The position numbers were made by a program, and so were the translations under genes. Below, in pieces: positions 51,612-59,697 of a stretch of DNA of 64,000 nt (position 1 is its first letter; each line of letters begins with the position of its first letter). The stretch comes from Lentzea kentuckyensis (GTDB taxonomy: Bacteria; Actinomycetota; Actinomycetes; Mycobacteriales; Pseudonocardiaceae). Location of the stretch: contig NZ_MUYM01000037.1 of assembly GCF_002150765.1 (NCBI RefSeq), forward strand, positions 1 through 64,000, read 5' to 3'. The notes below the pieces were generated by a model, which was not told the origin of the DNA, ran no database searches, and was given only the letters and a program-made list of their open reading frames with translations.

Positions 51612-52369
51612 CCTCCGCCCGCGGATTCGCCGCGTTCCCCAAGATGAAGCGCCGCGTCGCCACGACCTGGTGGGGCAAGGCGTGGGTGCGGGCGCTCGAG
51701 GACACCGCGCTCGACCAGGGCCTGCTGCGCCTCGGCCGCCGCTACGCCCACGCCGGCGTCGTCGGCCCGATCACCGTCAGCCCCGGCCGCCTGCACGCCC
51801 AGGTCCACGACGACGCCGCCGTCCACAGCACCACGGTCCACGTGCCGGTGCTGACCGAAGTCCACTGGGGACGGTTCCTCGACCGCGTCGCCGAGCAGGC
51901 CGGGCACATCGCCGCCCTGCTGGACAACGACATGCCGCGCGATCTCGTGGCCGCGGCCGAAGAGTCCGGTGTGGACCTGCTGCCCGGCATCGGCGACCTC
52001 GAACCCGAGTGCGACTGCGACGGCTGGGAACTGCCCTGCCGCCACGCCGCCGCGCTCGCGTTCCAGGTCGGCTGGCTGCTCGACGCCGACCCGTTCGTCC
52101 TGCTGCTGCTCAAGGGAAAACCGGAACACGAACTCCTCGACGCCCTGAAGCAACGCGTCGCCGGACCCGTCGGAACCAGAACACCTGTGGTGGTTTCGGC
52201 GGAACCAGCAGGTCAACTGCCCGCACGTCCCACGCTTCCTGCCACCACACCTGTGGTGCTCGCGGTCGAGCCGCCGCCCGGATTCGACGCCGCCGACCTC
52301 ACCGCACTGATGGAGATCGCCGCGAAGAGAGCACGCGCGCTGCTGCGTTCGGGCACTCTCGAAGGGTGA
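51608..52369 (+). CDS. SWIM zinc-finger protein, partner of SNF2 helicase
   Basis: 253 residues. TSARGFAAFPKMKRRVATTWWGKAWVRALE at the N-terminus is typical of SNF2-linked SWIM proteins; the zinc motif is ECDCDGWELPCRHAAAL (CxC...CxH) at about 135-151. Probably mediates DNA or protein binding for the helicase. TTG 51608 overlaps the SNF2 stop (TTGA) and has AGGAG 6 nt upstream; GTG 51605 is too close to it. Confidence 0.85.
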
Positions 52370-52905
52370 TCACCGAGAAGCAGAAGATGTTGACCGGCGC
52401 GCTGTACAAGGACTCCGACCCCGAACTGGTCGCCGAACGACTGGCCGCGCAGCGGTTGGTGGACGAGTTCAACGCCACGCGTTCCCACGCGGTCATCGAG
52501 AAGCTCTTCGGGTCGATCGGCGAGGGCTCGTGGGTCATGCCGCGGTTCCAGTGCGACTACGGCTACCAGATCCGCATGGGCTCCAACAGCTTCCTCAACT
52601 ACGACGCCATCCTCATGGACTGCGCCACCATCACCATCGGCGACGACGTCTCCATCGGCCCCCGCGCCCAGCTGCTCACCGCCCTGCACCCGATCGAGGA
52701 CCACGAGGCCCGCCGGCAGCGCTTCGAGTCCGCCGCCCCGATCACCATCGGCGACAACGTGTGGCTGGGCGGCGGCGTCATCGTGTGCGCGGGCGTCACG
52801 ATCGGCGACAATGCCGTGATCGGCGCGGGCAGCGTCGTGACGCGCGACATCCCGCCGCGCGTGCTGGCGGTCGGCAACCCCTGCAAGGTGATCCGTGACC
52901 TATGA
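52366..52905 (+). CDS. maa: Sugar O-acetyltransferase (maltose/galactoside type)
   Basis: 179-residue left-handed beta-helix acetyltransferase. MLTGALYKDSDPELVAERLAAQRL is the Mac domain; hexapeptide repeats follow (ITIGDDVSIGPRAQLL, IGDNVWLGGGVIVCAGVTIGDNAVIGAGSVV) with the catalytic His in LLTALHPIE. Transfers acetyl from acetyl-CoA to sugars. The GTG overlaps the SWIM stop by GTGA, so it is part of the SNF2 operon, an unexpected functional mix. Confidence 0.9.
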   Translation: MITEKQKMLTGALYKDSDPELVAERLAAQRLVDEFNATRSHAVIEKLFGSIGEGSWVMPRFQCDYGYQIRMGSNSFLNYDAILMDCATITIGDDVSIGPRAQLLTALHPIEDHEARRQRFESAAPITIGDNVWLGGGVIVCAGVTIGDNAVIGAGSVVTRDIPPRVLAVGNPCKVIRDL

Positions 52906-53512
52906 GCGTTCCGCCACCGAACCGCTGATCCTGCTCGGCCTGACGGCGATCGCCCTGATCGCCTTCGGCATCGACCCCCACGACCGCGCCACCTGGTACC
53001 TGGAGGTGGCCCCGGTCGTGATCGGCGCGGCCATCCTGGTCCTGACCTACCGGCGCTTCCCGCTGACGCCCCTGCTCTACCGCCTGATCTTCGTGCACGC
53101 CCTGGTCCTGATCCTGGGCGGCCACTACACCTACGCCCGCGTCCCGCTGGGCTTCTGGGCGCAGGACCTGTTCGACCTCGCCCGCAACCACTACGACCGG
53201 TTCGGCCACTTCGTCCAGGGCTTCGTGCCCGCCGTGCTGGCCCGCGAACTGCTGCTGCGCAGGACCCCGCTGCGGCCAGGCGGGTGGCTGTTCTTCCTCG
53301 TCGTGTGCGTGTGCCTGGGGTTCAGCGCGACCTACGAGCTGCTCGAATGGGCGTCGGCGGTCATCGGCGGCTCGGCTGCGGACGACTTCCTCGGCACCCA
53401 GGGCGATGTGTGGGACACCCAGTGGGACATGTTCATGGCCCTGCTGGGCGCCGTCACCGCGCAGCTGACGTTGTCGCGGGTGCACGATCGTGAGCTCGCC
53501 CGTGGGTTTTGA
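52895..53512 (+). CDS. YjdF/DUF2238 family membrane protein
   Basis: 205 residues with about six helices. Family features are LGGHYTYARVPLG, NHYDRFGHFVQGFVPAVLARELL, SATYELLEWASA and GTQGDVWDTQWDMFMALLGA. Function unknown. GTG 52895 lies inside the acetyltransferase gene (11-bp overlap), continuing the chain of overlapping frames. Confidence 0.85.
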   Translation: MTYERSATEPLILLGLTAIALIAFGIDPHDRATWYLEVAPVVIGAAILVLTYRRFPLTPLLYRLIFVHALVLILGGHYTYARVPLGFWAQDLFDLARNHYDRFGHFVQGFVPAVLARELLLRRTPLRPGGWLFFLVVCVCLGFSATYELLEWASAVIGGSAADDFLGTQGDVWDTQWDMFMALLGAVTAQLTLSRVHDRELARGF

Positions 53513-54311
53513 GCAGGCGATCGCGCACGTCGCGGCACGGTCCACCGGCGGACCGATGCCGCGCGACCTGCGTGTCACCCTCAACTTCCACCCCGGCCGC
53601 GGCGTCCTCGCCCTCCTCGCCCAGGACGGGGTCTACCGCTCGCAGTTCGAGACCGGCACCAGCAACGGCGGCCTCACCGCACACCCCGGCGGCGCGCGCT
53701 GGGAGTGGGAGAGCCGGCTCTTCGGTGGTGCCTACGACCACGCGCACCCCGCCGACCGGCCCAAGTACGGCGCGCTCAACCACCGGCGGCTCTCGCAGGG
53801 CGGGGCGCCGCGGTTCGGCTCCGCACACCTGCGCCTCAAGGAAGAGGTGCTGGACCGGACCACGTTCTGCTACCCGGACAGCGTCTTCGACCCCGTCGAC
53901 TTCGGCACCGCGCAACGCATGTCCCTCATCGAACTCGCCGACGCCGACGACCGCGACCCCCTCGACAACTACATCGAGGCCCACGTCCACGGCCCCGTCA
54001 CGCTCGACGACGTCGAAGCCCTGGTGCTGGACCCGAGTTTCCCGGGAACAGTCGAGCTGCCGTGCCCGGTCGAACGCCACGCGGGCTTCCGGCTGTCCAC
54101 AACGGACCTGCTGCGCCACCGGGACTACCGCACACCCGAGTCGGTCGCGTTAGGACTCGCGATCGCCGAGGACGGCCACCTCGACCCGCACGTCCTCGAC
54201 AACGCCGAAGCGGCACCCCAGGTCGTGAAGCATCTGTGGCACCACCTCGCGCGGTACGGGCGTGCAGCTACGACAGGTAGAGCGACGCCAGCTGCCGCAC
54301 CACGGCCGTGA
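53490..54311 (+). CDS. DUF3626 domain protein
   Basis: 273-residue protein. Hallmarks I associate with DUF3626 are VTLNFHPGRG, YRSQFETGTSNGGLTAHPGGARWEWESRLFGGAYD, RPKYGALNHRRLSQGGAPRFGSAHLRL and NYIEAHVHGPVTLDDVEALVLDPSF, the last with a His-x-His suggesting metal or catalytic use. Known members are sometimes effector-like enzymes; activity here is unknown. The start overlaps YjdF by 23 bp; the end overlaps the convergent WYL gene by 44 bp. Confidence 0.78.
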   Translation: MSSPVGFEQAIAHVAARSTGGPMPRDLRVTLNFHPGRGVLALLAQDGVYRSQFETGTSNGGLTAHPGGARWEWESRLFGGAYDHAHPADRPKYGALNHRRLSQGGAPRFGSAHLRLKEEVLDRTTFCYPDSVFDPVDFGTAQRMSLIELADADDRDPLDNYIEAHVHGPVTLDDVEALVLDPSFPGTVELPCPVERHAGFRLSTTDLLRHRDYRTPESVALGLAIAEDGHLDPHVLDNAEAAPQVVKHLWHHLARYGRAATTGRATPAAAPRP

Positions 54312-55236
54312 CCTGCGCCCGCAGCTCGTCCGGCGCGAGCACCTCGACCTCGCCGCCCATCCGCAGCAGCATGCCGGTCGCGTGCCCGATCGACTCGATG
54401 GGGATCGTCACGCGCACCGACCCGCCATCGTCCACAGCGGACTCCTCGGCCGCCCGCGCCACCGCGGGCAACACCTGGGAGGAGAACGACTTCCAGGCAC
54501 CCGGCGAGAGCCTGATGGTCGCCTCGCCGGTGAACTGGCGCGCCTGGAAGTCCTCCAGCGACGCCGCCCAGTGCGCCGCCAGGTCGAACCCCTCCGGCCG
54601 CTCGAACGACTCGTCCAGCACGGACACCGCCTGCATCTGCGACACCCGGTACGTCGAGATCCGCGACGAGCCCCGTGCCACCAGGTACCAGCGCCCGGCC
54701 TTGAGCACGAGCCCCAGCGGCCGCAGCACCTTCGTCACCCGCTCGGGTGCCTGCCAGCGCCGGTAGTCGACCTCCAGCAGCCGCCCCCGCCACACCGCGT
54801 CCGCCACGACCTCCAGGAACGGCGAGCGCTCCGGGTCGTAGTACCAGGCGGGCGCGTCGAGGTGAAAGCGCTCGGCCATCCGCGAGGCCCGGTCCCGCAT
54901 CGACGACGGCAACGCCGCCATCAGCTTGAGCTGCGCCGCCGACACCGCGTCCCCGAGCCCCAGCTCCGCCGCCGGCCCCGGCAACCCGGCCAGGAACAGC
55001 GACTCCGCCTCCTGCTCGGTCAGCCCGGTCAGCCGCGTCCGGTACCCGTCGAGGAGCTGGTAGCCGCCGGACGGTCCCGCGTCGCCGTAGAGCGGCACAC
55101 CGGCCGCGTGCAGCGAGTCCACGTCCCGGTAGATCGTGCGGACCGACACCTCCAGCTCGTCGGCCAGGGCCTGGGCCGTCATCCGCCCCTTGGTCTGCAG
55201 CAGGAGCAGCAACGACACCAACCGGCTCGCACGCAC
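54268..55236 (-). CDS. YafY-type HTH-WYL transcriptional regulator
   Basis: 322 residues. The HTH is RASRLVSLLLLLQTKGRMTAQALADELEVSVRTIYRDVDSLHAAGVPLYG; the WYL domain follows in VDYRRWQAPERVTKVLRPLGLVLKAGRWYLVARG. These sense nucleic-acid or small ligands and usually control an adjacent gene. GTG 55236 starts the family N-terminus. A CCCTG-T-CAGGG operator lies 18 bp upstream, shared with the divergent 55285 gene. Confidence 0.88.
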   Translation of the reverse strand: MRASRLVSLLLLLQTKGRMTAQALADELEVSVRTIYRDVDSLHAAGVPLYGDAGPSGGYQLLDGYRTRLTGLTEQEAESLFLAGLPGPAAELGLGDAVSAAQLKLMAALPSSMRDRASRMAERFHLDAPAWYYDPERSPFLEVVADAVWRGRLLEVDYRRWQAPERVTKVLRPLGLVLKAGRWYLVARGSSRISTYRVSQMQAVSVLDESFERPEGFDLAAHWAASLEDFQARQFTGEATIRLSPGAWKSFSSQVLPAVARAAEESAVDDGGSVRVTIPIESIGHATGMLLRMGGEVEVLAPDELRAQVTAVVRQLASLYLS

Positions 55237-55253
55237 GCGATTACACTGCCACA

Positions 55254-55264
55254 CCCTGTCAGGG
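55254..55264. promoter_or_regulatory. Operator between WYL regulator and divergent gene
   Basis: CCCTGTCAGGG, an 11-bp inverted repeat with a single central base. It lies between the starts at 55236 (-) and 55285 (+), with ATAGCT directly after it as a possible -10 for the plus gene. Likely target of the WYL protein. Confidence 0.6.
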
Positions 55265-55284
55265 ATAGCTCATATGTTCGACCC

Positions 55285-55761
55285 ATGGCTTTCTACGAGA
55301 AGCAGCTGGCGGTCAAGGAACCGCTGGTCGTCGCGGGCAGGCACGTCAAGCGGTACGAGGTCGTCACCCCCGGCCTGGAGATCACCGACGACATCCGCGC
55401 GGCCGCCTACGCGTTCCTGCCCAAGATCTACCCGGACTTCGCCGACCCGACCCCGCCCGCCACCGTCACCGTGCTGCACCGCAGCGCCGCGGGCATGTAC
55501 CTCAACGCCTACAACTGGGTCTGGGACAACGTCCTGCACTGCCGCACGGCCGTGTCGGGCGATCAGCCGTTCCTCGGCTCGACCGATCCCGACCTCACGC
55601 ACTTCACGGTGATCCCGAAGGACCTCATCGGCTGCGTGTGGGAACTGCCGCCGCTGGCCCACGAGCGCACCGCGTGGGTGCGGCATGTGCTGGAGCCCGA
55701 CGAGCCCGACTTCGACTCCTACCTGGTCGACGTCATGGCGGAGGGTCTGGTGGGACGATGA
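55285..55761 (+). CDS. Hypothetical protein, probable WYL-regulated target
   Basis: 158 residues, not recognised. It opens MAFYEKQLAVKEPLVVAGRHVKRYEV, has AAYAFLPKIYPDFADPTPPATVTVLHRSAAGMYLNAYNWVWDNVLHCRTAV and ends PDFDSYLVDVMAEGLVGR. No signal peptide or membrane helix. It is divergent from the WYL regulator, the usual arrangement for its target; many such targets are DinB-like or GyrI-like proteins but I cannot assign it to either. Confidence 0.65.
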   Translation: MAFYEKQLAVKEPLVVAGRHVKRYEVVTPGLEITDDIRAAAYAFLPKIYPDFADPTPPATVTVLHRSAAGMYLNAYNWVWDNVLHCRTAVSGDQPFLGSTDPDLTHFTVIPKDLIGCVWELPPLAHERTAWVRHVLEPDEPDFDSYLVDVMAEGLVGR

Positions 55762-55823
55762 AGGAGTGGCAGGGCGCGCCCTCGCGCTGAAAATGCCTCG
55801 ACGCGGCGGTTACGGTCGCAGGC

Positions 55824-56327
55824 ATGACCACTCCGGAGAACGTTGTGCGCGCGCTGGCCGAACCGACGAGGCTGAGGGCGTTCGCCGCCGTCGTCCTCGG
55901 CGCGGGCTCCCTGGCCGACGTCGCCGCCGCCTCCGGACTCAAGCCCAAGGACGCCGGCACCGCGCTGCGCAAGCTCCGCGAGGCCGGGCTGGTCGAAGGC
56001 GACCCGGCCCGGCCGGCCGATCTCAAGCCCCTCGCGGCCACGCTCACCGAGCAGATGCCCGCGGACGGGCTCGCGCCGTTCGTGCGCGGCGACAAGCTGA
56101 TCTCACTGCCGGTCGCGCACGAACGCCGCCGCAAGATCCTCGAGCACGTGGCCGCGCACGCCTTCACCGCGCGGACGTACTACGAGGAGAAGGAGATCAA
56201 CGAGCGGCTCCAGGCGTGGTGCGACGGGGGAGAGGTCGACCACGTGACCATCCGCCGTTACCTCGTGGACCTCGGTCTGCTGGAACGCGGCGGCGGCCTC
56301 TACCAGGCCCAGCCCCTGCCCATCTAG
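55824..56327 (+). CDS. HTH + DUF2087 regulator-like protein
   Basis: 167 residues. The N-terminal winged helix is LAEPTRLRAFAAVVLGAGSLADVAAASGLKPKDAGTALRKLREAGLV; the C-terminal DUF2087 domain (about 95-165) is RRRKILEHVAAHAFTARTYYEEKEINERLQAWCDGGEVDHVTIRRYLVDLGLLER. DUF2087 is common in ArsR-type regulators of actinobacteria. The stop is one base before the perfect 26-bp inverted repeat at 56328. Confidence 0.82.
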   Translation: MTTPENVVRALAEPTRLRAFAAVVLGAGSLADVAAASGLKPKDAGTALRKLREAGLVEGDPARPADLKPLAATLTEQMPADGLAPFVRGDKLISLPVAHERRRKILEHVAAHAFTARTYYEEKEINERLQAWCDGGEVDHVTIRRYLVDLGLLERGGGLYQAQPLPI

Positions 56328-56384
56328 GTGCCATGAACGGCGCTTTTGTGGACCCCAAGTCCACAAAAGCGCCGTTCATGGCAC
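56328..56384. repeat. Perfect 26-bp inverted repeat (palindromic repeat element/terminator)
   Basis: Arms 56328-56353 and 56359-56384 are exact reverse complements around CCCAA. It starts one base after the DUF2087 stop, and its right arm contains the stop codon (56376-56378) of the convergent SDR. Length, perfection and blunt effect on the SDR end suggest a mobile palindromic (REP/MITE-like) element that also works as a bidirectional terminator. Confidence 0.85.
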
Positions 56385-57005
56385 GTCGAACGTCGGCTCC
56401 GGCTCCGTCGTGAAGTTCGCCTGCAGCACGCCGGCGCCCATCCGCTCGGTCATCTCCGTGGCCGCGTTGCCGATGTCGATCTGCCCGCACGCGATGTCGT
56501 ACGCCCGGCCCTCCAGCGACAGCGACTTGGTCAGCCCGGTCACCGCGTGCTTGGTCGCGTTGTACGCCACCGCGTGCGGGCGCGGCACCGACGCCGAGAC
56601 CGAGCCGTTGTTGATGATCCGGCCGCCACCGTGCGTCTTCATGACCTTGAACGCCTCGCGGGCGCACAGGAACATGCCCGTCAGGTTCACGCCGACGACC
56701 TTCTCCCACGCGCTGAGGCTGAACTCCTCGATCGGCGTCGCGCGCACGTTCATCCCGGCGTTGTTGAACAGCACGTCCACGCGGCCCCACTTCGAGACCA
56801 CCGCCTCGAACAACGTCACGACCGAGTCCTCACGCGACACATCGGTCGGCACAACCGCGCTGCTGTCGGCGAAACCCTCCGCGGTCTCGCGCAACGCGTC
56901 CTCGCGCCGGCCCGCCAGCGCCACCTGAAAACCCGCCGCCAGCAGGGTTCGCGCCGCCGCGCGCCCCACCCCGGAACCCGCTCCCGTCACGACCGCGACC
57001 GCCAT
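56376..57005 (-). pseudogene. SDR family oxidoreductase, C-terminus truncated at the inverted repeat
   Basis: 209 residues of a short-chain dehydrogenase. Cofactor motif TGAGSGVGRAA, NNAG in LFNNAGM, Ser-Tyr-Lys in NGSVSAS and YNATKHAV. Related proteins continue from ...EPTFDV into about 35-40 more residues (HVADAVVYMASLPLD type) that close the substrate end; here the frame runs into the inverted repeat and stops at TGA after TFDVP. The missing part is not found beyond the repeat. GGGGAG precedes ATG 57005. It may be inactive or partly active. Confidence 0.7.
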
Positions 57006-57066
57006 CGGAATTCTCCCCTCGATCCAGCGATTGCCCGAAGTGTCCCGTGTGGAGTACTTAACTGAG

Positions 57067-57306
57067 GTGGAGTGCGAAGAGGACACCTGCCTGCTGTGCG
57101 CGGGGTCCGGAACCATGTCGTGGCAGCAACCCGTTCCCGGCCCCGAAGGCCTTGTGCTGCACGAGATGTCGCACCCGTGCCCCCGCGGCTGCTCCGGCTG
57201 GTGGAAGCTACCGCACGGCGATCGCGGAGGCGTCGTCCCAGGTGTTGTCGCAGGCAATGTGGCGCGTGCCAACGAGATTCCGGCGGGACCGTCCACCCCG
57301 GCCTGA
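57067..57306 (+). CDS. Small putative zinc-binding protein
   Basis: 79 residues from GTG 57067 (upstream in-frame TTG 57031 and GTG 57049 are alternatives). Two Cys clusters: DTCLLCAGSG and HPCPRGCSGWW, reminiscent of DnaJ-type knuckles. TTGCCC (57031) and TACTTA (57055) form a possible -35/-10 with the GTG at about +1, hence leaderless. It is divergent from the truncated SDR. Function unknown; related in style to 37180 and 57404. Confidence 0.5.
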   Translation: MECEEDTCLLCAGSGTMSWQQPVPGPEGLVLHEMSHPCPRGCSGWWKLPHGDRGGVVPGVVAGNVARANEIPAGPSTPA

Positions 57307-57403
57307 TCACCGAGGGTGAACGATGGGGGTCACCCATTATTGCCATCGGGGTCCCTGCTTGGCGGCTGCGTCCACTTGGAGTAGAAGCGGACACTGTTCT
57401 TCT

Positions 57404-57499
57404 GTGAAGGAGTGCAGCCGTTGCCTTGGTTCTGGGCTCAACGAGGACCGGACCGCCTGCCGCGTGTGCGGCGGGCTCGGCCAGGTCCCCGATCGCTAG
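57404..57499 (+). CDS. 31-residue zinc-knuckle microprotein
   Basis: GTG AAG GAG at 57404 opens a 31-codon frame, VKECSRCLGSG then CRVCGGLGQVPDR: two DnaJ-type CxxCxGxG knuckles and little else, enough to bind one zinc ion. GC bias and Cys spacing support coding despite the size. No clear Shine-Dalgarno, so leaderless initiation is likely. It starts 98 bp after the 57067 gene and has the same Cys pattern as the protein at 37180. Confidence 0.55.
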   Translation: MKECSRCLGSGLNEDRTACRVCGGLGQVPDR

Positions 57500-57511
57500 T
57501 ACGACGGGCCC

Positions 57512-57730
57512 CTATTTCTTCGTCATCAGGGTCGGGCCGAGGATCCGCCGAGCCAACCGCCTGGTGAGCGACTTGGGCTGACGCGCGGTCGGCGGCGTGG
57601 CCGCGGGTGGCGTTGCCGGCGTCGGCGTGACCGGGGTCGTCGCCGGCATCGTCGGTTCCTCGATCATGATCTTCGCGAACACCTGGGTTTCCGGCTCTGC
57701 ACTGCCGGGCTGCTGCTGCTCGATCGGCAC
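57512..57730 (-). CDS. Small hypothetical protein
   Basis: 72 residues from GTG 57730. An acidic-neutral N-part (VPIEQQQPGSAEPETQVFAKI) leads to a Pro/Thr/Ala-rich linker (MPATTPVTPTPATPPAAT) and a basic tail (SLTRRLARRILGPTLMTKK). No family recognised. The composition suggests a disordered linker. Coding is plausible but not secure. Confidence 0.4.
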   Translation of the reverse strand: MPIEQQQPGSAEPETQVFAKIMIEEPTMPATTPVTPTPATPPAATPPTARQPKSLTRRLARRILGPTLMTKK

Positions 57731-57843
57731 GCGAAGATCTTGCCATCGGTCTCGTCCACGCCTGCGACGAGGGGCTACTCCCCGGTACCGAGTGACCCGC
57801 GTCACGCAGCACACTGGGCGGTGGTGGCCCCAGGCGGAGTGTG

Positions 57844-58422
57844 ATGACTGAAACGACCGAGCGTGCGAACGTCGGGCCGCCCGACTCGCTGCTCTGGGAG
57901 CAGATCGCGAAAGGCGACCACGCCGCGTTCACCGAGCTGTTCGAACGCCATGCGGAAGCGGTCTGGAACTACGCCTATCGGTTGACCGCCTCCTGGTCAC
58001 AGGCCGAGGACCTGCTCTCCGCCACCTTCCTGACCGCGTGGCGCAAACGCGGCGAAGCCCGGCTGCTGCGCGACTCGGCGCTGCCGTGGCTCTACACCGT
58101 GACCGCGAACCGCGCCCGCACCGAATGGCGTGCCTCGCGCCGGGCGGTGCGGCTGGTGTCGAGACTGGCCCCGCAGGAGGAGCGCGACCACGCCGACGAG
58201 GTCGTCGCCCGCACCGACGCCCAGCGCCGCCTCGCCCTGGTCGTCGCGGCCATCGCGAAGCTGCCGCCGTCCGAACGCGAGATCGCCCAGCTCTGCCTGC
58301 TCGGCGACATGTCCACCACCGACGCCGCCACGCTCCTCGGCATCGCCGAGTCGAGCGTCCGCGCCCGTGTCGCCCGCACCCGCGCCCGCCTGCGCGACCT
58401 GACCCCCGAGGACACCCCGTGA
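57844..58422 (+). CDS. ECF-family RNA polymerase sigma factor
   Basis: 192 residues. Region 2: HAAFTELFERHAEAVWNYAYRLTASWSQAEDLLSATFLTAWRKR; region 4: IAKLPPSEREIAQLCLLGDMSTTDAATLLGIAESSVRARVARTRARLRDL. ATG 57844 is chosen; GTG 57841 is one codon earlier. Its stop overlaps the start of the membrane protein by GTGA, the typical place for an anti-sigma factor. Promoters it recognises are not identifiable here. Confidence 0.9.
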   Translation: MTETTERANVGPPDSLLWEQIAKGDHAAFTELFERHAEAVWNYAYRLTASWSQAEDLLSATFLTAWRKRGEARLLRDSALPWLYTVTANRARTEWRASRRAVRLVSRLAPQEERDHADEVVARTDAQRRLALVVAAIAKLPPSEREIAQLCLLGDMSTTDAATLLGIAESSVRARVARTRARLRDLTPEDTP

Positions 58423-59675
58423 TCGACCAGCTGCCCGAACACCGCACCCTGCCCGACGACGTCCGGATGCGGGCGCGGCGCCGCCTGTCCGAGGGCATGA
58501 ACCCCGCCGCCCGCACCGGCAGGCCACTGCTGATCGCCGCCGGCGTCAGCATGCTCGCCGCCGGAGCCGTCTTCGCAGGTCAGGCCCTCTACGGCGGCAA
58601 CGCCGAGGTCGCCGCTCCCTCCATTCACCACAACGGCGAACTGCCCGCCATGGACACCAACGCCTTCAACCACGTAGAGCTGGGCAAGGCCGCCACGGAC
58701 GTGCTGGCCCGCTGCGGTGCCGCGGCGAAGGACCACCCGCCGGCCTCGCAGTGGCAGGCCATCGCCACCAGCCGCAAGGGCGGCATGGTGCTGACGGCGT
58801 TCCGCGTGCCGGCCGGCGTCTTCTTCTGCGCCAACACCGCCACCACGACCACGATCTCCGCACCTGACCCCGCCCAGCTCGCGGCCGGGCGAGGCCAGGT
58901 GAAGATCCTGTTCACCACCCCTGCCGGTGCGCTGGCGGGTCTGACCTCGCCGGACGTGAAGATCCTGAGCCTGTCCCGCATCGGCGACCGTGGCCTGAAC
59001 TACGCGAGTCCCGCCATCGTCGACGGCCTCTTCCTCGCCCCGGCTGGCTTCACCAAGGCCGAGAACGGCACCACGGCGTCCGCGAACGGCAACGAGTTCG
59101 TCGTGCGGGGCGTCCCGAAGCCGACGCAGTCCGTCGTCGACCGGCCGTTGCCGCCGGCCGACCGCGCCACCCCGGACGGCCAGAAGCTCGCCGAGTGCCT
59201 GCGCGACCGCCCGGTGCCGGACGCCGACCAGTTCGCGCACACCCTCACCGTGCGGCTCAGCACCACCAGCACCGTGCGGCTCGGCCGGTTCGGCGACATG
59301 CTGCTCTACTGCCTGGACAGCGACGAACCCGTCCACGGCTCCGTGGTCGCGAGCGAGGACCTGCGGGAGATCCGCGGCAACACGGTGGCGTCCCTCGGCT
59401 TGTTCTACGACTTCAAAGTGCTGAAGGCGGACGAGCCGGGGGAGGTGGACGCCACGGCGAGCTCGACCTTCGCGGGCGTGGGCCTGATCACCGACCCGCG
59501 GGTCGCGTCGATCACCTACACCCGGCCGGGGATGGCCGATGCGCCGGCCTCGATCGCCAACGGCACGTTCGTGCTCGTCGCGCCACTGATCGACCGGCAC
59601 CCCGAGTCACGCGTCGTCGTGCGCGACGCCGCCGGGACGGTGCTGGAGACGATCAAGCCCAAGGACGTCCCGTAG
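58419..59675 (+). CDS. Membrane protein coupled to ECF sigma, possible anti-sigma factor
   Basis: 418 residues with a short N-terminal cytoplasmic part (IDQLPEHRTLPDDVRMRARRRLSEGM), one membrane helix (PLLIAAGVSMLAAGAVFAGQAL at about 35-56) and a large extracytoplasmic domain with several Cys (LARCGAAA, VFFCANTA, LAECLRDR, LLYCLDSD). The GTGA overlap with the sigma gene argues for a membrane anti-sigma role, but no zinc-binding (ZAS) motif is visible, so the mechanism would be different. Confidence 0.65.
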   Translation: MIDQLPEHRTLPDDVRMRARRRLSEGMNPAARTGRPLLIAAGVSMLAAGAVFAGQALYGGNAEVAAPSIHHNGELPAMDTNAFNHVELGKAATDVLARCGAAAKDHPPASQWQAIATSRKGGMVLTAFRVPAGVFFCANTATTTTISAPDPAQLAAGRGQVKILFTTPAGALAGLTSPDVKILSLSRIGDRGLNYASPAIVDGLFLAPAGFTKAENGTTASANGNEFVVRGVPKPTQSVVDRPLPPADRATPDGQKLAECLRDRPVPDADQFAHTLTVRLSTTSTVRLGRFGDMLLYCLDSDEPVHGSVVASEDLREIRGNTVASLGLFYDFKVLKADEPGEVDATASSTFAGVGLITDPRVASITYTRPGMADAPASIANGTFVLVAPLIDRHPESRVVVRDAAGTVLETIKPKDVP

Positions 59676-59697
59676 ACAGATTGATTAGCATGGCGAA

